In this document: one piece after another, positions 55,316-64,000 of the stretch
Numbering within the stretch: the first letter of the stretch is position 1
Layout of the letters: every line of letters starts with the position of its first letter
NCBI RefSeq assembly: GCF_036227225.1
Contig: NZ_CP109444.1
Span: 5,437,501-5,501,500, forward strand
From: Streptomyces sp. NBC_01478
GTDB taxonomy: Bacteria; Actinomycetota; Actinomycetes; Streptomycetales; Streptomycetaceae
DNA length: 64,000 nt
Reading direction: 5' to 3'
Notes under the pieces: model-generated
Database searches by the model: none
Seen by the model: only the letters and a program-made list of their open reading frames with translations
What the model was told of the DNA's origin: nothing
Program-made: the position numbers and the translations under genes

Positions 55316-55828
55316 TCAGTCGGTCGGCCGCTGGGTCAGGTGAGTGAACGCGTCCAGATTCCGCGTCGACTCCCCGCGCGCCACCCGCCACGCGTACTCC
55401 TTGCGGATCGCGGAGGAGAAGCCCAACTCCAGCAGGGTGTTGAAGCTGCCGTCGGCGGCCTCCAGGACCTGGCCGAGGAGGCGGTCGATCTCGGCCTCGG
55501 TGACGGCGGACAGCGGCAGCTTGCCGGTGACGTACACGTCACCGAGCCGATCGACGGCGTAACTCACGCCGTACAGCTTGAGGTTGCGCTCCAGGAGCCA
55601 GCGGTGGACGGCCGTCTCGTTCTCGTCGGGGTGGCGGATGACGAAGGCGTTGAGCGAGAGGGAGTGGCGGCCGACGCGGAGGGAGAGGGTCGTCGACAGC
55701 TTGCGGGTGCCGGGGAGTTGCACGACGAAGGTGCCGGACTCCGGGCTCTCCCAGCCGAGTTCGGCGCCCTTGAGGAAACCCTCGATGACCTGCGCCGCCC
55801 GCTCCCGGTCCGCTACTGCCTCACCCAT
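55316..55828 (-). CDS. YbjN-domain protein
   Basis: 170 residues from ATG 55828, which overlaps the mshA 3' end by eight bases. YbjN signatures include [20 protein letters not shown] and [20 protein letters not shown]. YbjN domains resemble type III secretion chaperones; role in Streptomyces unknown. The mshA-ybjN pair is conserved in the genus. Confidence 0.85.
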   Translation of the reverse strand: MGEAVADRERAAQVIEGFLKGAELGWESPESGTFVVQLPGTRKLSTTLSLRVGRHSLSLNAFVIRHPDENETAVHRWLLERNLKLYGVSYAVDRLGDVYVTGKLPLSAVTEAEIDRLLGQVLEAADGSFNTLLELGFSSAIRKEYAWRVARGESTRNLDAFTHLTQRPTD

Positions 55829-57158
55829 GGTGCGAGCGTACGTGACGGCGGTGGGCCTGCGCCGCCGCCGCGTAGACGTCCGCCGTGGCGGCGGCCGCGG
55901 TGTCCCAGCCGAAGCACTGGGCATGCTTGGCGGCGGCCTCGCCCATGCGGGGCGCGAGGTGCGGGTCGTCGGCGAGGGTGCCCAGCACGCGCGCGTAGGC
56001 GGCGGGGTCGTGGCCCTGGACCAGGAAGCCGGTCTCGCCGTCGCGCACCGCCACCGGGAGCCCGCCGACCGAGGCCGCGAGGACCGGCGTACCGGCCGCC
56101 TGCGCCTCTATGGCGACCAGCCCGAAGGACTCGCTGTAGGACGGCATGACCAGCACGGACGCGGCCCGGAACCAGTCCGCGAGCTGCTCCTGCCCGACCG
56201 GCGGCCGGAACCGTACGACATCCGCGATGCCCAGCCGCGCGGCCAGCTTCTGCAGGCCCTCCGGCTTCGCGAGGCCGCTGCCGCTGGGGCCGCCGACGAC
56301 CGGGACGACGATGTTCGAGCGCAGCTCGGGCCGCTCGTCCAGCAACACCGCCACGGCCCGGAGCAGCACGTCCGGCGCCTTCAGGGGCTGGATGCGGCCG
56401 GCGAAGAGCGGGATCAGGGCGTCCTGCGGGAGCCCGAGGCGGGCGCGGGCCGCGGCTCGGCCGTCGGCGGGGCGGAAGCGTTCGAGGTTCACCCCGGGGT
56501 GGACCACGGCGACCTTGGCGGGGTCGGCCGCGTAGTGCCGTACAAGTTCGTCGGCCTCCTCCGCCGTGTTGGCGATGAGGCGGTCGGCGGCGGCGACGAT
56601 CTGGGTCTCGCCGATGACGCGGGCGGCCGGCTCGGGGGTGTCGCCGTCGGCCAGGCTGGCGTTCTTGACCTTGGCCATCGTGTGCATCGCGTGCACGAGG
56701 GGGACGCCCCAGCGCTGGGCGGCGAGCCAGCCGACATGGCCGGAGAGCCAGTAGTGCGAGTGCACGAGGTCGTAGTACCCGGGGCGGTGGCCGGCCCACG
56801 CCTGCATCACTCCGTGCGTGAACGCGCAGAGCTGGGCGGGGAGTTCCTCCTTGGCGAGACCTTCGTACGGGCCCGCGTCGACGTGCCGGACGAGCACGCC
56901 GGGGGCCAGTTCGACGGTCGGGGGGAGGGCGGCGGTGGTCGCGCGGGTGAAGATCTCGACCTCGATGTTGATCGCGGCGAGGCGCTGCGCGAGCTCCACG
57001 ATGTAGACGTTCATGCCGCCGGCGTCGCCCGTGCCGGGCTGGTGCAGCGGTGAGGTGTGCACGGAGAGCATGGCCACACGGCGGGGTTTGCGGTGCAGCC
57101 GCAACCGGGCGGACGAGGCCGGGGAACGCCGGCCGAGCCTGCTGCCGTACTGGCTCAC
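55821..57158 (-). CDS. mshA: D-inositol-3-phosphate glycosyltransferase, mycothiol biosynthesis
   Basis: 445 residues from GTG 57158 (GGAGG eight bases upstream). GT4 motifs: [20 protein letters not shown] (inositol-phosphate loop), [23 protein letters not shown] and [20 protein letters not shown]. First step of mycothiol synthesis: GlcNAc transfer from UDP-GlcNAc to inositol 3-phosphate. Its presence is one of the best markers of an actinomycete. Confidence 0.95.
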   Translation of the reverse strand: MSQYGSRLGRRSPASSARLRLHRKPRRVAMLSVHTSPLHQPGTGDAGGMNVYIVELAQRLAAINIEVEIFTRATTAALPPTVELAPGVLVRHVDAGPYEGLAKEELPAQLCAFTHGVMQAWAGHRPGYYDLVHSHYWLSGHVGWLAAQRWGVPLVHAMHTMAKVKNASLADGDTPEPAARVIGETQIVAAADRLIANTAEEADELVRHYAADPAKVAVVHPGVNLERFRPADGRAAARARLGLPQDALIPLFAGRIQPLKAPDVLLRAVAVLLDERPELRSNIVVPVVGGPSGSGLAKPEGLQKLAARLGIADVVRFRPPVGQEQLADWFRAASVLVMPSYSESFGLVAIEAQAAGTPVLAASVGGLPVAVRDGETGFLVQGHDPAAYARVLGTLADDPHLAPRMGEAAAKHAQCFGWDTAAAATADVYAAAAQAHRRHVRSHHG

Positions 57159-57417
57159 GTGGCGTTCCTCCTCGCTGCGGGCATGCCTGAGGGAGGGTGT
57201 GCGGTTCCCTCCAAGGGGATGCAACGCCGGGGGCTCGGATTCTCATTCCTGCGCATGGGGAATTTGCCGAGGCATTACCGTTTGTCGCTCAACCGTTCGA
57301 GGTGATGTTGCGTGCGATCAGCGGCCGGCTCGGCATGGCCATGACCGTTGTTTGACCATCCACAGGAGCGCCGCCGACCACCCCTTCACCACCTCTTGAC
57401 CTGCGGCGATACAACCT

Positions 57418-57447
57418 TTGACAGCAAGGTCACAGGGCTTGTAGACG
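57418..57447 (+). promoter_or_regulatory. Promoter of the LAETG-protein gene
   Basis: TTGACA (57418-57423), 18-base spacer, TAGACG (57442-57447); predicted start of transcription near 57454, 50 bases before the GTG. A good match to the Streptomyces vegetative consensus. Confidence 0.6.
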
Positions 57448-57503
57448 TGTCGGGCGCTCGGAATCCACGACATGGTCCCGAGCCCTTCGACCTAAGGACA
57501 AGC

Positions 57504-58205
57504 GTGTCCCTCTCCCCTCGCGCCGCCAGGGCGGCCCGTGTCATAGGCACCTCGACCGCCGCGGCCGCGCTCTCCCTCGCCGCCGCCCACACCGCGCTCG
57601 CCTGCACCATCGGCGACTTCACGGCGACCCCCGTCTGCGACGCCCAGGGCAACGGCGTCATCCGCGTCACCGACAAGGACGCGACCGGTACGCCGGCCAA
57701 GATCACCCTGTACGTCCAGCTGAACATGCCGGGCGGAGAGCGGTGGGTCGACACCGAGACCATCGAGCACCCGACCGCCGAAGGCGTCAGCGTCGACCTC
57801 AAGACCGAGGACTGGTACGCCGGCGAGACCTTCCGGGTCCACGTCCAGGCGGGCGACCAGGTCAACGACGACATCACGCCGATGGTCGTCGTCCCGGACG
57901 TGACGTGCGGCGACTCCGCCTCGGCGTCTGCCTCCGCTTCCGCGTCCGCCTCCGCACAGCCCTCGAAGTCGCCGAAGCCGTCCTCCAGCCCCTCCTCGTC
58001 GTCGTTCCCGTCCCCCCTGGAGAGCAGCAGCCCCACGCCGGCGGCGAGCAGCGCCCCGTCGCCCGCAGGCGGCGGCACACACCTCGCCGAGACCGGCGCG
58101 GGCAACGGGACCGCCACGTTCGCGGGCACCGCGGCCGCACTGGTCGCGGCGGGCGGCGGCATCGTCATCGCGCTGCGCCGCAGGGCTGCTCGCAACTCCG
58201 GCTGA
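57504..58205 (+). CDS. Sortase E (LAETG) cell-wall-anchored protein
   Basis: 233 residues from GTG 57504 (TAAGGA seven bases upstream). Signal peptide (~1-35, ending HTALA), a folded beta-type domain with two cysteine pairs (CTIGDF..VCDAQG; VTCGD), Ser/Pro-rich wall-spanning linker ([20 protein letters not shown]), then LAETGAGNGT, a hydrophobic helix and RRRAA. Classic LAXTG sorting signal. Confidence 0.88.
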   Translation: MSLSPRAARAARVIGTSTAAAALSLAAAHTALACTIGDFTATPVCDAQGNGVIRVTDKDATGTPAKITLYVQLNMPGGERWVDTETIEHPTAEGVSVDLKTEDWYAGETFRVHVQAGDQVNDDITPMVVVPDVTCGDSASASASASASASAQPSKSPKPSSSPSSSSFPSPLESSSPTPAASSAPSPAGGGTHLAETGAGNGTATFAGTAAALVAAGGGIVIALRRRAARNSG

Positions 58206-58713
58206 CCTGGCGGCGGGCGGAGTTTCCTCTCGGGCACGAGGGGGTTCCGGGCGGCGGGGCGGCGCAGGGCTAGGTCGGTACGTCGGTACGTCGGTAGCGG
58301 GATCCGCTCCTGGCACCGCGCTCCGTCATGGCGGCACACGGATGCCGTCGTGGCGGGGCGGGCAGGCGGGCAGGCGGGCATCGGTACTTCGGCCTCGCGG
58401 CCGGCGCAACCTGCGGCAAGGGGGCACGCGGGCGCCATCGGCACCGCGAACTGTCCCCAGCGCCGTGACCCGCCGCGGCGACGCACGGGCACCGCCGCGC
58501 ACCTCGCCACCGCGATCCGCCGTCCACACCTCGGCACCGCACGGGCACCGCCACCCGATCCGCCGCCCGCATCCCGGCACCACACGGGCACCGCCGCGCA
58601 CCCCGCCACCGCGATCCGCCGCCCGCACCCCGGCACCACACAGTCACCGCCACCTCGATCCGGCGCCGCCCCGCACCCCGCCCCCACCCCCGCCCCCGCC
58701 TACCCTCATACCT
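58206..58713. repeat. 508-base gap with imperfect ~55-base tandem repeats
   Basis: From about 58484 to 58670 there are roughly four degenerate copies of a unit beginning CGGGCACCGCC, containing GATCCGCCGCCC and ending CCCGGCACCAC. No gene supported. A TACCCT -10 at 58701-58706 ends seven bases before the next ATG, suggesting a leaderless message. Confidence 0.55.
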
Positions 58714-59526
58714 ATGACAGCCCGCGCCCCCACCCGCCCCGAGGGCACGGTGACCCGCGGCACGACCAACCCCAACCGGCTGCGTCGCATGGACCGCTGG
58801 ATCGCGGCGACCCACGGCGCCGAGCTGCGGCGGGCCGGCGAGCCCGTCGCCGTCGACCTCGGGTACGGTGCCGCGCCCTGGACGGCCGTAGAACTGCTGG
58901 CGCGCCTCCGAACCGTCGCCCCGCACGCGCGCGTGGTCGGTGTCGAGATCGAACCGGCGCGGGTCGCGGCGGCGAAACCGTACGAGCGGGAGGGGCTGGA
59001 CTTCAGGCACGGGGGGTTCGAGATCCCGGTGTCGCCGCGGCCGTCGCTGATCCGCGCGGCGAACGTCCTGCGGCAGTACGACGAGGAGCGGGTCGCCGAG
59101 GTCTGGGCGCGGCTGTGCGGACGGCTCGCGCCGGCGGGCGGGGGCTCCCGGGGCGGGCTGCTCGTCGAGGGGACCTGTGACGAGATCGGGCGACGGCACG
59201 TGTGGGTCGCGCTCGGGCCGGAGGGGCCGCGCACGGTCACCTTCGCGACCCGGCTCGGTTCCCTGGAACGGCCGTCGGACCTCGCCGAACGCCTCCCGAA
59301 GGCCCTCATCCACCGCAATGTGCCCGGCGAACCGGTGCACGCCTTCCTCCGCGACTTCGACCGCGCGTGGGCCGCCGCCGCGCCCTACGCCTCCTACGGC
59401 GCCCGCCAGCGCTGGATGCGAGCGGTGCGGGACCTCACGGCCGACTGGCCGGTGACGGACGGGCCGGCGCGGTGGCGGCAGGGCGAAGTGACCGTGGAGT
59501 GGCGGGCGTTGGCTCCGCGCGGGTGA
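58714..59526 (+). CDS. SAM-dependent methyltransferase-like protein
   Basis: 270 residues from ATG 58714. VAVDLGYGAAPWTAVELLAR is a SAM-binding loop, VVGVEIEPARVAAA the acidic motif, and SLIRAANVLRQYDEERV follows. The N-terminal RGTTNPNRLRRMDRWI recalls a small conserved Streptomyces family. Substrate unknown. Confidence 0.78.
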   Translation: MTARAPTRPEGTVTRGTTNPNRLRRMDRWIAATHGAELRRAGEPVAVDLGYGAAPWTAVELLARLRTVAPHARVVGVEIEPARVAAAKPYEREGLDFRHGGFEIPVSPRPSLIRAANVLRQYDEERVAEVWARLCGRLAPAGGGSRGGLLVEGTCDEIGRRHVWVALGPEGPRTVTFATRLGSLERPSDLAERLPKALIHRNVPGEPVHAFLRDFDRAWAAAAPYASYGARQRWMRAVRDLTADWPVTDGPARWRQGEVTVEWRALAPRG

Positions 59527-59554
59527 ATCCCGGTGCGTGGGTGGGCCGCGGGGA

Positions 59555-59597
59555 ACGATCTCCGACGGCTGTTCGTCACAACGGGCGGGGAGATCGT
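59555..59597. repeat. Inverted repeat downstream of methyltransferase
   Basis: Perfect 9-bp arms ACGATCTCC / GGAGATCGT around 25 bases, with TCGTCACA repeated beside each arm. No T-tract; may be a weak terminator or part of the 5' region of the hydrolase gene. Confidence 0.4.
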
Positions 59598-59729
59598 CAC
59601 AGCTCATGACCTGGAAGGAAAGGAGAGAAGTACGGGAAGTACTGCCTCTGTCGTTTTCTGTAGGGACATGGCACGATCCCCCAGGCGTCCGTAAGTTACT
59701 GACGGTCAATCAGATGTGGGGGCAGGGGT

Positions 59730-60821
59730 ATGGGTACGGGCAGGCAGGCCATGATCACTGCGGCCGTGGCGGTCGTCTGCGCGGTCACCGTACTCGCGGC
59801 ACCCGGCACCGCGTTCGCGAGCCCGACACCTTCGGCCACCCCGACCGCGACCACGAGCCCCACGGCGTCCCCGACTCCCGTGACCAACAAGGACCTTGAG
59901 GCCGTACGCGAGAAGCTCGACGCGCTCTACCACGACGCCGCCGTCGCCACGGACGCCTACAACGCGGCCGAGGAACAGTCGCAGAAGCAGTCCGCCGAGA
60001 TCGTCGAGCTGGCCAAGAAGATCGTCAAGGGCCAGGAGAAACTGGACGAGTTGAAGGACCGCGCAGGTGCCGCGGCCCGCTCCCAGTACCGCACGGGCGG
60101 CCTCCCGGACTCGGCGCAACTGATACTGAGCGACAACCCGCAGGCGTTCCTGGACGGCGCCGGTCGGGTGCTCCAGGGCCAGCGCGCCACCAAGGGCCTG
60201 ATCGCGGAACTGACCCGCGCCCAGCAGGACTTGAAGCAGTACACCGCCGACGCCTCGGCCCAGTGGCAGCAGTTGGAGAAGAACCGGCTGGCCAAGGCCG
60301 CCGCCAAGAAGAAGGTCACGACCCAGATCGCGGCGGCCGAGAAGCTCGAGTCCCAGTTGGAGAAACAGGAGAAGGAGCGGCTGGCCGAGCTGGAGCAGCA
60401 GGCCGCGCTGAAGGCGCAGACCGCCTGGCTCGACACCGGCGCGCTCAAGGACGCCACCGGCAAGGCGTCGGCGGCGGGCAAGGCGGCGGTGGCCTACGCG
60501 ACGGCGCAGCTCGGCAAGCCGTACGAGTGGGGCGCCGAGGGCCCGAAGTCGTACGACTGCTCGGGGCTGACCTCGCAGGCCTGGGCGAGCGCCGGCGACC
60601 CGATCCCGCGCACCTCGCAGGAGCAGTGGAGGCAACTGCCGCACGTCGCCGTGAAGGACATGCGTCCCGGCGACCTGATCATCTACTTCGACGACGCCAG
60701 CCATGTCGCGATGTACATCGGCGACGGCGCGATCATCCACGCCCCCCGGCCGGGGCGGACGGTGACGATCGCGGGGGCGGGTTCGATGAAGATATTGGGC
60801 GTTGTGCGCCCGGATGCGTGA
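59730..60821 (+). CDS. Secreted NlpC/P60 peptidoglycan endopeptidase
   Basis: 363 residues. Signal peptide (~1-30, ending AFAS), Thr/Pro linker, coiled-coil region (~50-245: EKLDALYHDAAVATDAYNAA), then C-terminal NlpC/P60 domain with catalytic Cys in YDCSGLTSQAW, His in ASHVAMYIGDG, and third residue in IIHAPRPG. Cuts stem peptides in the wall during growth. No clear c-di-AMP riboswitch was found upstream. Confidence 0.9.
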   Translation: MGTGRQAMITAAVAVVCAVTVLAAPGTAFASPTPSATPTATTSPTASPTPVTNKDLEAVREKLDALYHDAAVATDAYNAAEEQSQKQSAEIVELAKKIVKGQEKLDELKDRAGAAARSQYRTGGLPDSAQLILSDNPQAFLDGAGRVLQGQRATKGLIAELTRAQQDLKQYTADASAQWQQLEKNRLAKAAAKKKVTTQIAAAEKLESQLEKQEKERLAELEQQAALKAQTAWLDTGALKDATGKASAAGKAAVAYATAQLGKPYEWGAEGPKSYDCSGLTSQAWASAGDPIPRTSQEQWRQLPHVAVKDMRPGDLIIYFDDASHVAMYIGDGAIIHAPRPGRTVTIAGAGSMKILGVVRPDA

Positions 60822-61104
60822 CTTGTCCGGTCACCGGGCGGGGCTTCGGCGGGTAACTCCGGTCACGTGACCTGGCACACGCCCCACCCGCCCCAAACTC
60901 CCGCCCGGCGTGACCTTCGTCATCCCGGCCCCGACGCCCTCCTGCCCAACTGCGGTACAGGACACGGCATATGACAGTGGCCGCCTGCCAAGCGACCTGA
61001 CCCACACCATTCCTTTCCGGCGCCCACTACCGCTATGGTCCCCGTCGGTGGGTCGAGGTCCCTCGCCCCACCGTGCCCTCGGGGGGAGGGAAGGAACCAG
61101 GACG

Positions 61105-62508
61105 ATGCCCGCACCCATACCGCGGCAGAGAGCGATCCCGGCCGCGGAAGGTGGTCAGGCGCAGGCGCCGACGCCGGCACAGGCCGCGCCCACGGCACCC
61201 GCGGCGCCCGCAGTCGACGGCCCCTCCACAGACGTGCCCGCAGACCTGCCCGCGGACAGCCCGGAGGCCGGCACCGGCACGGCCGACGCCCCGCACCGCC
61301 CCATCCACAGCACCCCGACGGCCGGCCCCGGTCACCTCACCCTGCTGATGATCGAGGACGACCCGGGCGGCTCGCCCGTCGTACCCGAGCTGCTCGACCC
61401 CACCGGCAAGCCGATCCGGGTCCGCACCGCCCGCAACCTCACCGAGGCCGAGCGGCTGCTCACCGACGACGTCCACTGCATCCTGCTCGACCTCGCGCTG
61501 CCCGCCCCCGGCCGCGCCGCGGACGGCACCGACGACGAGCTCGCCGTACTCAAGCACGTGCTGAGGATCGCGCCCCACCACGCCGTCCTCGCCCTCACCG
61601 CGTCCGGCGACACCGAGCGCGGCGCCGAGGCGGTCCGCGTGGGCGCCCAGGACTATCTCTTCCGCGACGAGCTGGACGGCCGGCTGCTCAGCCGCGCGAT
61701 CCGCTACGCGGTGGAGCGGAAACGTTCGGACCGCGCGGAGCGCAAGCTCACCGAGTCCAAGCTGCGCGCCCAGGAGAACGCCCGCCTGGAACGCGGCCTC
61801 CTGCCCACACCCCTCCTCGACGGCTCCCCGCTGCACTTCGCCGCCCGCTACCGCCCCGGCCGCTCCCGCGCGCTGCTCGGCGGCGACTTCTACGACACCG
61901 TGCGCACCCCCGACGGCACCGTGCACGCGATGATCGGCGACGTCTGCGGCCACGGCCCCGACGAGGCCGCGCTCGGCGTGGAACTCCGCATCGCCTGGCG
62001 CGCGTTGACCCTGGCGGGCCTCTGCGGCGACCAGCTCCTCGGCACACTGCAACAGGTCCTGGAGCACGAGCGCGCCGACGACGAGATCTTCGCGACGCTC
62101 TGCACGGTCGACATCGCCCCCGACGGCCGCCGCGCGGGCCTCTGCCTGGCCGGCCACCCGTCCCCGCTGCTCGCCCGCCCCGGCCGCCCGGCCGAACTTC
62201 TCCCCTACGACAACAACGGCCCCGCCCTCGGCCTGCTCCCCGGCGCCCGCTGGCCGCGGATGCAGGTGGAACTGGGCGCGGAGTGGAGCCTGATGCTCTA
62301 CACGGACGGCCTGATCGAGGGCCGGATCGGCGAGGGCCGCCGCGAACGGCTCGGCCAGGACGGCATGGTGGCGATGGTCCGCCGCCAACTGGCCGAGGGC
62401 CTGCGGGGCGAGGAACTGCTCCGGGCGGCGGTGAACGAGGTCCGCGACCTCAACGGCGGCGAGCTGACGGACGACGTGGCGGTGCTGATGCTGGACCGGA
62501 CGCCGTAA
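61105..62508 (+). CDS. REC-PP2C (SpoIIE/RsbU-like) phosphatase
   Basis: 467 residues from ATG 61105 (GGAAGGAA upstream). Ala/Pro-rich N-terminus (~1-75), receiver domain (~78-200: LLMIEDD, phospho-site ILLDLALP, LTASG, GAQDYLF), linker helix and PP2C_SIG domain (~225-465: LLGGDFYDTV, GDVCGHGPDEAA, LYTDGLIEGR, DDVAVLML). Likely dephosphorylates an anti-sigma antagonist in response to a kinase. Confidence 0.9.
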   Translation: MPAPIPRQRAIPAAEGGQAQAPTPAQAAPTAPAAPAVDGPSTDVPADLPADSPEAGTGTADAPHRPIHSTPTAGPGHLTLLMIEDDPGGSPVVPELLDPTGKPIRVRTARNLTEAERLLTDDVHCILLDLALPAPGRAADGTDDELAVLKHVLRIAPHHAVLALTASGDTERGAEAVRVGAQDYLFRDELDGRLLSRAIRYAVERKRSDRAERKLTESKLRAQENARLERGLLPTPLLDGSPLHFAARYRPGRSRALLGGDFYDTVRTPDGTVHAMIGDVCGHGPDEAALGVELRIAWRALTLAGLCGDQLLGTLQQVLEHERADDEIFATLCTVDIAPDGRRAGLCLAGHPSPLLARPGRPAELLPYDNNGPALGLLPGARWPRMQVELGAEWSLMLYTDGLIEGRIGEGRRERLGQDGMVAMVRRQLAEGLRGEELLRAAVNEVRDLNGGELTDDVAVLMLDRTP

Positions 62509-62543
62509 CCCGGGCTTCTCGGCCGTAGGGCTGGGTGTTTGTT

Positions 62544-62894
62544 TCAGCGGCCGCCGTTGTACGGGCCGTAGGGGCCGTCGCTGCTGGAGCCGCCGGAGCG
62601 GCGGCCTCCGCCACCCGAGACCTGCTTCACCGCGGGGCGGACGTCCACGATGTAGACGATGCTCGCGACCGCGCCGGCGATGGGCAGCATCGCCAGGACC
62701 GAGAACAGGTAGCTCACCACGAGGGTGATGCCGAGGATGATCAGCCAGAAGACCTTGTTCTGCTTGTTCGCGGCGCGGAAGGCGTCCTCGCGCCGGAACG
62801 CGGCGTCGGCCAGCCCGAAGGCGGCCAGGCCCATGAGGAGAATCTTCAGGAGCCCCATGAACCCCGCGAAGCCCAACACCAGAATGCTGCTCAC
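62544..62894 (-). CDS. DUF2516 membrane protein
   Basis: 116 residues from GTG 62894 (GGAAGGAG six bases upstream). Three hydrophobic helices (VLGFAGFMGLLKILLMGLAA; VFWLIILGITLVVSYLFSVL; IAGAVASIVYIV), with RPAVKQVSGGGGRRSGG tail. DUF2516 family, function unknown. Confidence 0.82.
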   Translation of the reverse strand: MSSILVLGFAGFMGLLKILLMGLAAFGLADAAFRREDAFRAANKQNKVFWLIILGITLVVSYLFSVLAMLPIAGAVASIVYIVDVRPAVKQVSGGGGRRSGGSSSDGPYGPYNGGR

Positions 62895-62938
62895 AGCCCG
62901 CTCCTTCCCGACATCTACGCCGCCACCGTACCCGTAGA

Positions 62939-62971
62939 ACGGGCCGGGCATCCCGAAGGTGCCCGGCCCGT
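62939..62971. terminator. Hairpin between HbhA-like and DUF2516 genes
   Basis: Perfect 12-bp arms ACGGGCCGGGCA / TGCCCGGCCCGT around nine bases, 28 bases downstream of the HbhA-like stop. Confidence 0.65.
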
Positions 62972-62998
62972 ATCCGTATCCGTCTCCGTGCTCGCGCC

Positions 62999-63667
62999 CT
63001 ACTTGGCGGGCGGAGTCGTCTTCTTGGCGGTGGTCTTGCGGGCCGCCGGAGCCTTCTTCGCGGCGGGCTTCGGGGCGGGCTTCTTCGCCGGAGCGGCCGC
63101 GGCGGGGGCCGGAGCGGGCTCGGCGGCCTTCACCACGACGGGCTCGGCGACCGGCTCGGGGTCGGGCTCGACCGCGACGGCCAGCTCCTCGATCTCGTCG
63201 GCGGCCTCGCCGCGCCAGGTCTTCACGGCCTGCTCGCCGTGCTCGGCGACCTTCTCGTACGTCTCGCGGGCCTTGACGGCGTACTCGGCGGCGACGCCGA
63301 CCCCGCGCAGCGCGAAGTCCTGGGCGGACTCGCCGAACTTCTTCAGGTCGGCGTCGAACGTGCTGCCGAGCTTCTTGAGGTCGCCGTCGAGGCTGGTGAT
63401 GAAGTCGTTGACCTTGGTCTGGAAGGTCTCCTGCGCCTCCTTGGCCTTGGCACCGGCCTCCTTGGCACGGGCGGCGGCCTTCTCCTGCACGGCCTTCGGG
63501 TCGGTGCCGCGCACGGCGTCGATCCGGGCCGGCGCCTCGGCACGCAACTGCTCGACCAGGCCGGGCACCTTCTTGGCCTGCTGGAGCGCGAGGTCGGCGG
63601 TGCCGGCGGCGAAGTAGAGGGGGGTGGGGTCGCTCAGGGTCTTGCGCAGGTCATCGGTGATGGCCAT
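62999..63667 (-). CDS. HbhA-like protein with histone-type Lys/Ala/Pro tail
   Basis: 222 residues from ATG 63667. N-terminal coiled-coil (~1-150: DLALQQAKKVPGLVEQLRAE; AKEAGAKAKEAQETFQTKVN) followed by a KKPAPKPAAKKAPAARKTTA tail, typical of actinobacterial HbhA/histone H1-like proteins. May bind DNA or polyanions and link the nucleoid to other structures. Confidence 0.82.
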   Translation of the reverse strand: MAITDDLRKTLSDPTPLYFAAGTADLALQQAKKVPGLVEQLRAEAPARIDAVRGTDPKAVQEKAAARAKEAGAKAKEAQETFQTKVNDFITSLDGDLKKLGSTFDADLKKFGESAQDFALRGVGVAAEYAVKARETYEKVAEHGEQAVKTWRGEAADEIEELAVAVEPDPEPVAEPVVVKAAEPAPAPAAAAPAKKPAPKPAAKKAPAARKTTAKKTTPPAK

Positions 63668-63722
63668 GGTGATGGTCCTCCCGGTTGCTATCAGCTGAGG
63701 GTTTTGTGTTGTACGTCCGCGG

Positions 63723-64000
63723 TCATCCGGCCGTCTTGTGCTGCTCGGTGCTCTTGTCGCCGTCACCGTCACCGTCGCCCTGACCGGCCGTCCGATCCCG
63801 CGGTCCGGCGTCGCTCGGTTCCGTGCCGTCGGTCACGCCTGGGTCGCTCGCCTCGTCCCCGTCGGCGATCTCGAAACCGTTCTCCTTGCGGAAGGACACG
63901 TAGATCTGAAGCAGCACCTGCTTCTGCCGTTCGGTGAGCGTGGGATCGGCGAGGATGACGGCACGCGTCTCGACCTCGTCCCGGTCCCGCTCGGCGTCGA
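63723..64000 (-). CDS. C-terminal part of a helix-turn-helix regulator (5' end outside window)
   Basis: About 92 residues, open to the right edge. ILADPTLTERQKQVLLQIYV then SFRKENGFEI resembles the C-terminal end of the small Streptomyces XRE regulators that precede HbhA-like genes; an Asp/Gly-rich tail follows. The HTH itself is not in the window. Confidence 0.6.
   Translation of the reverse strand, partial: DAERDRDEVETRAVILADPTLTERQKQVLLQIYVSFRKENGFEIADGDEASDPGVTDGTEPSDAGPRDRTAGQGDGDGDGDKSTEQHKTAG

Noticed and set aside
59527..59729. c-di-AMP (ydaO-type) riboswitch before the NlpC/P60 gene
   Set aside because: Such switches precede some Streptomyces wall hydrolases, but the conserved ydaO core could not be found here.

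Overview
The window is high-GC actinomycete DNA and almost certainly a Streptomyces chromosome. It carries mshA (mycothiol), msiK, a phoR-phoP/phoU divergon with PHO boxes, carD-ispD-ispF-cysS-rlmB, LAXTG sortase substrates, a TTA-containing regulator and many GTG/TTG starts. From about 20.4 kb to the right end the gene order resembles, from memory, the S. coelicolor SCO4240-to-SCO4197 neighbourhood; no alignment was run.

Region 1 (1-20.39 kb) is accessory and ends at tRNA-Thr(TGT). Its right end is an integration/mobilisation module: tyrosine integrase, XRE regulator, excisionase-like protein, DUF3631 ATPase, a repeat-rich intergenic region, DUF2637 membrane protein, MobC and relaxase. The integrase lies about 130 bp from the 3' end of the tRNA. 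No FtsK/TraB-type translocase is visible, so it looks like an integrative mobilisable element whose other end lies left of the window. Its cargo includes a tightly coupled minus-strand operon (5.3-10.5 kb: HATPase, MurA-like enolpyruvyl transferase, 5'-nucleotidase-like phosphoesterase, two dCTP-deaminase-like proteins, glycosyltransferase), a serine hydrolase, and a divergent XRE regulator with a TTA codon plus a flavoprotein. This resembles a cryptic nucleotide/nucleoside-modifying pathway. Further left are a NUDIX hydrolase, a nonsense-interrupted nuclease-like gene, unknown genes and a truncated phospholipase-D-like gene.

Region 2 (20.4-38.6 kb) is conserved core: msiK, sugar nucleotidyltransferase, DoxX protein, rlmB, cysS, ispF, ispD, carD, a lipoprotein, phoP-phoR/phoU, a Cys-rich peptide with a nickel-binding DUF4242 protein, a sedolisin protease and small unknowns.

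Region 3 (38.7-45 kb) is the most unusual part, a probable TIR/Macro signalling island. It encodes a TM-TM-Macro protein (type II Thoeris ThsA-like), a second Macro domain fused to a SARP-type DNA-binding/BTAD regulator, a TIR-like protein, and a membrane protein. The membrane protein's C-terminus and the TIR protein's N-terminus share a GDNxQxI..GG.N..FGYNY motif, suggesting amyloid-type or homotypic signalling. The regulator is translationally coupled to a Pro/Glu-repeat protein encoded by a hexanucleotide tandem array.

Region 4 (45.7-64 kb) has a GT2 synthase, an LAATG mini-protein, an IS481-like remnant, gpmA, an MFS exporter, an orphan double-glycine leader peptide, DUF2000/AraC, methyltransferases, a Tat beta-helix protein, ybjN, mshA, an LAETG surface protein, an NlpC/P60 hydrolase, a REC-PP2C phosphatase, DUF2516, an HbhA-like histone-tailed protein and the 3' end of a regulator.
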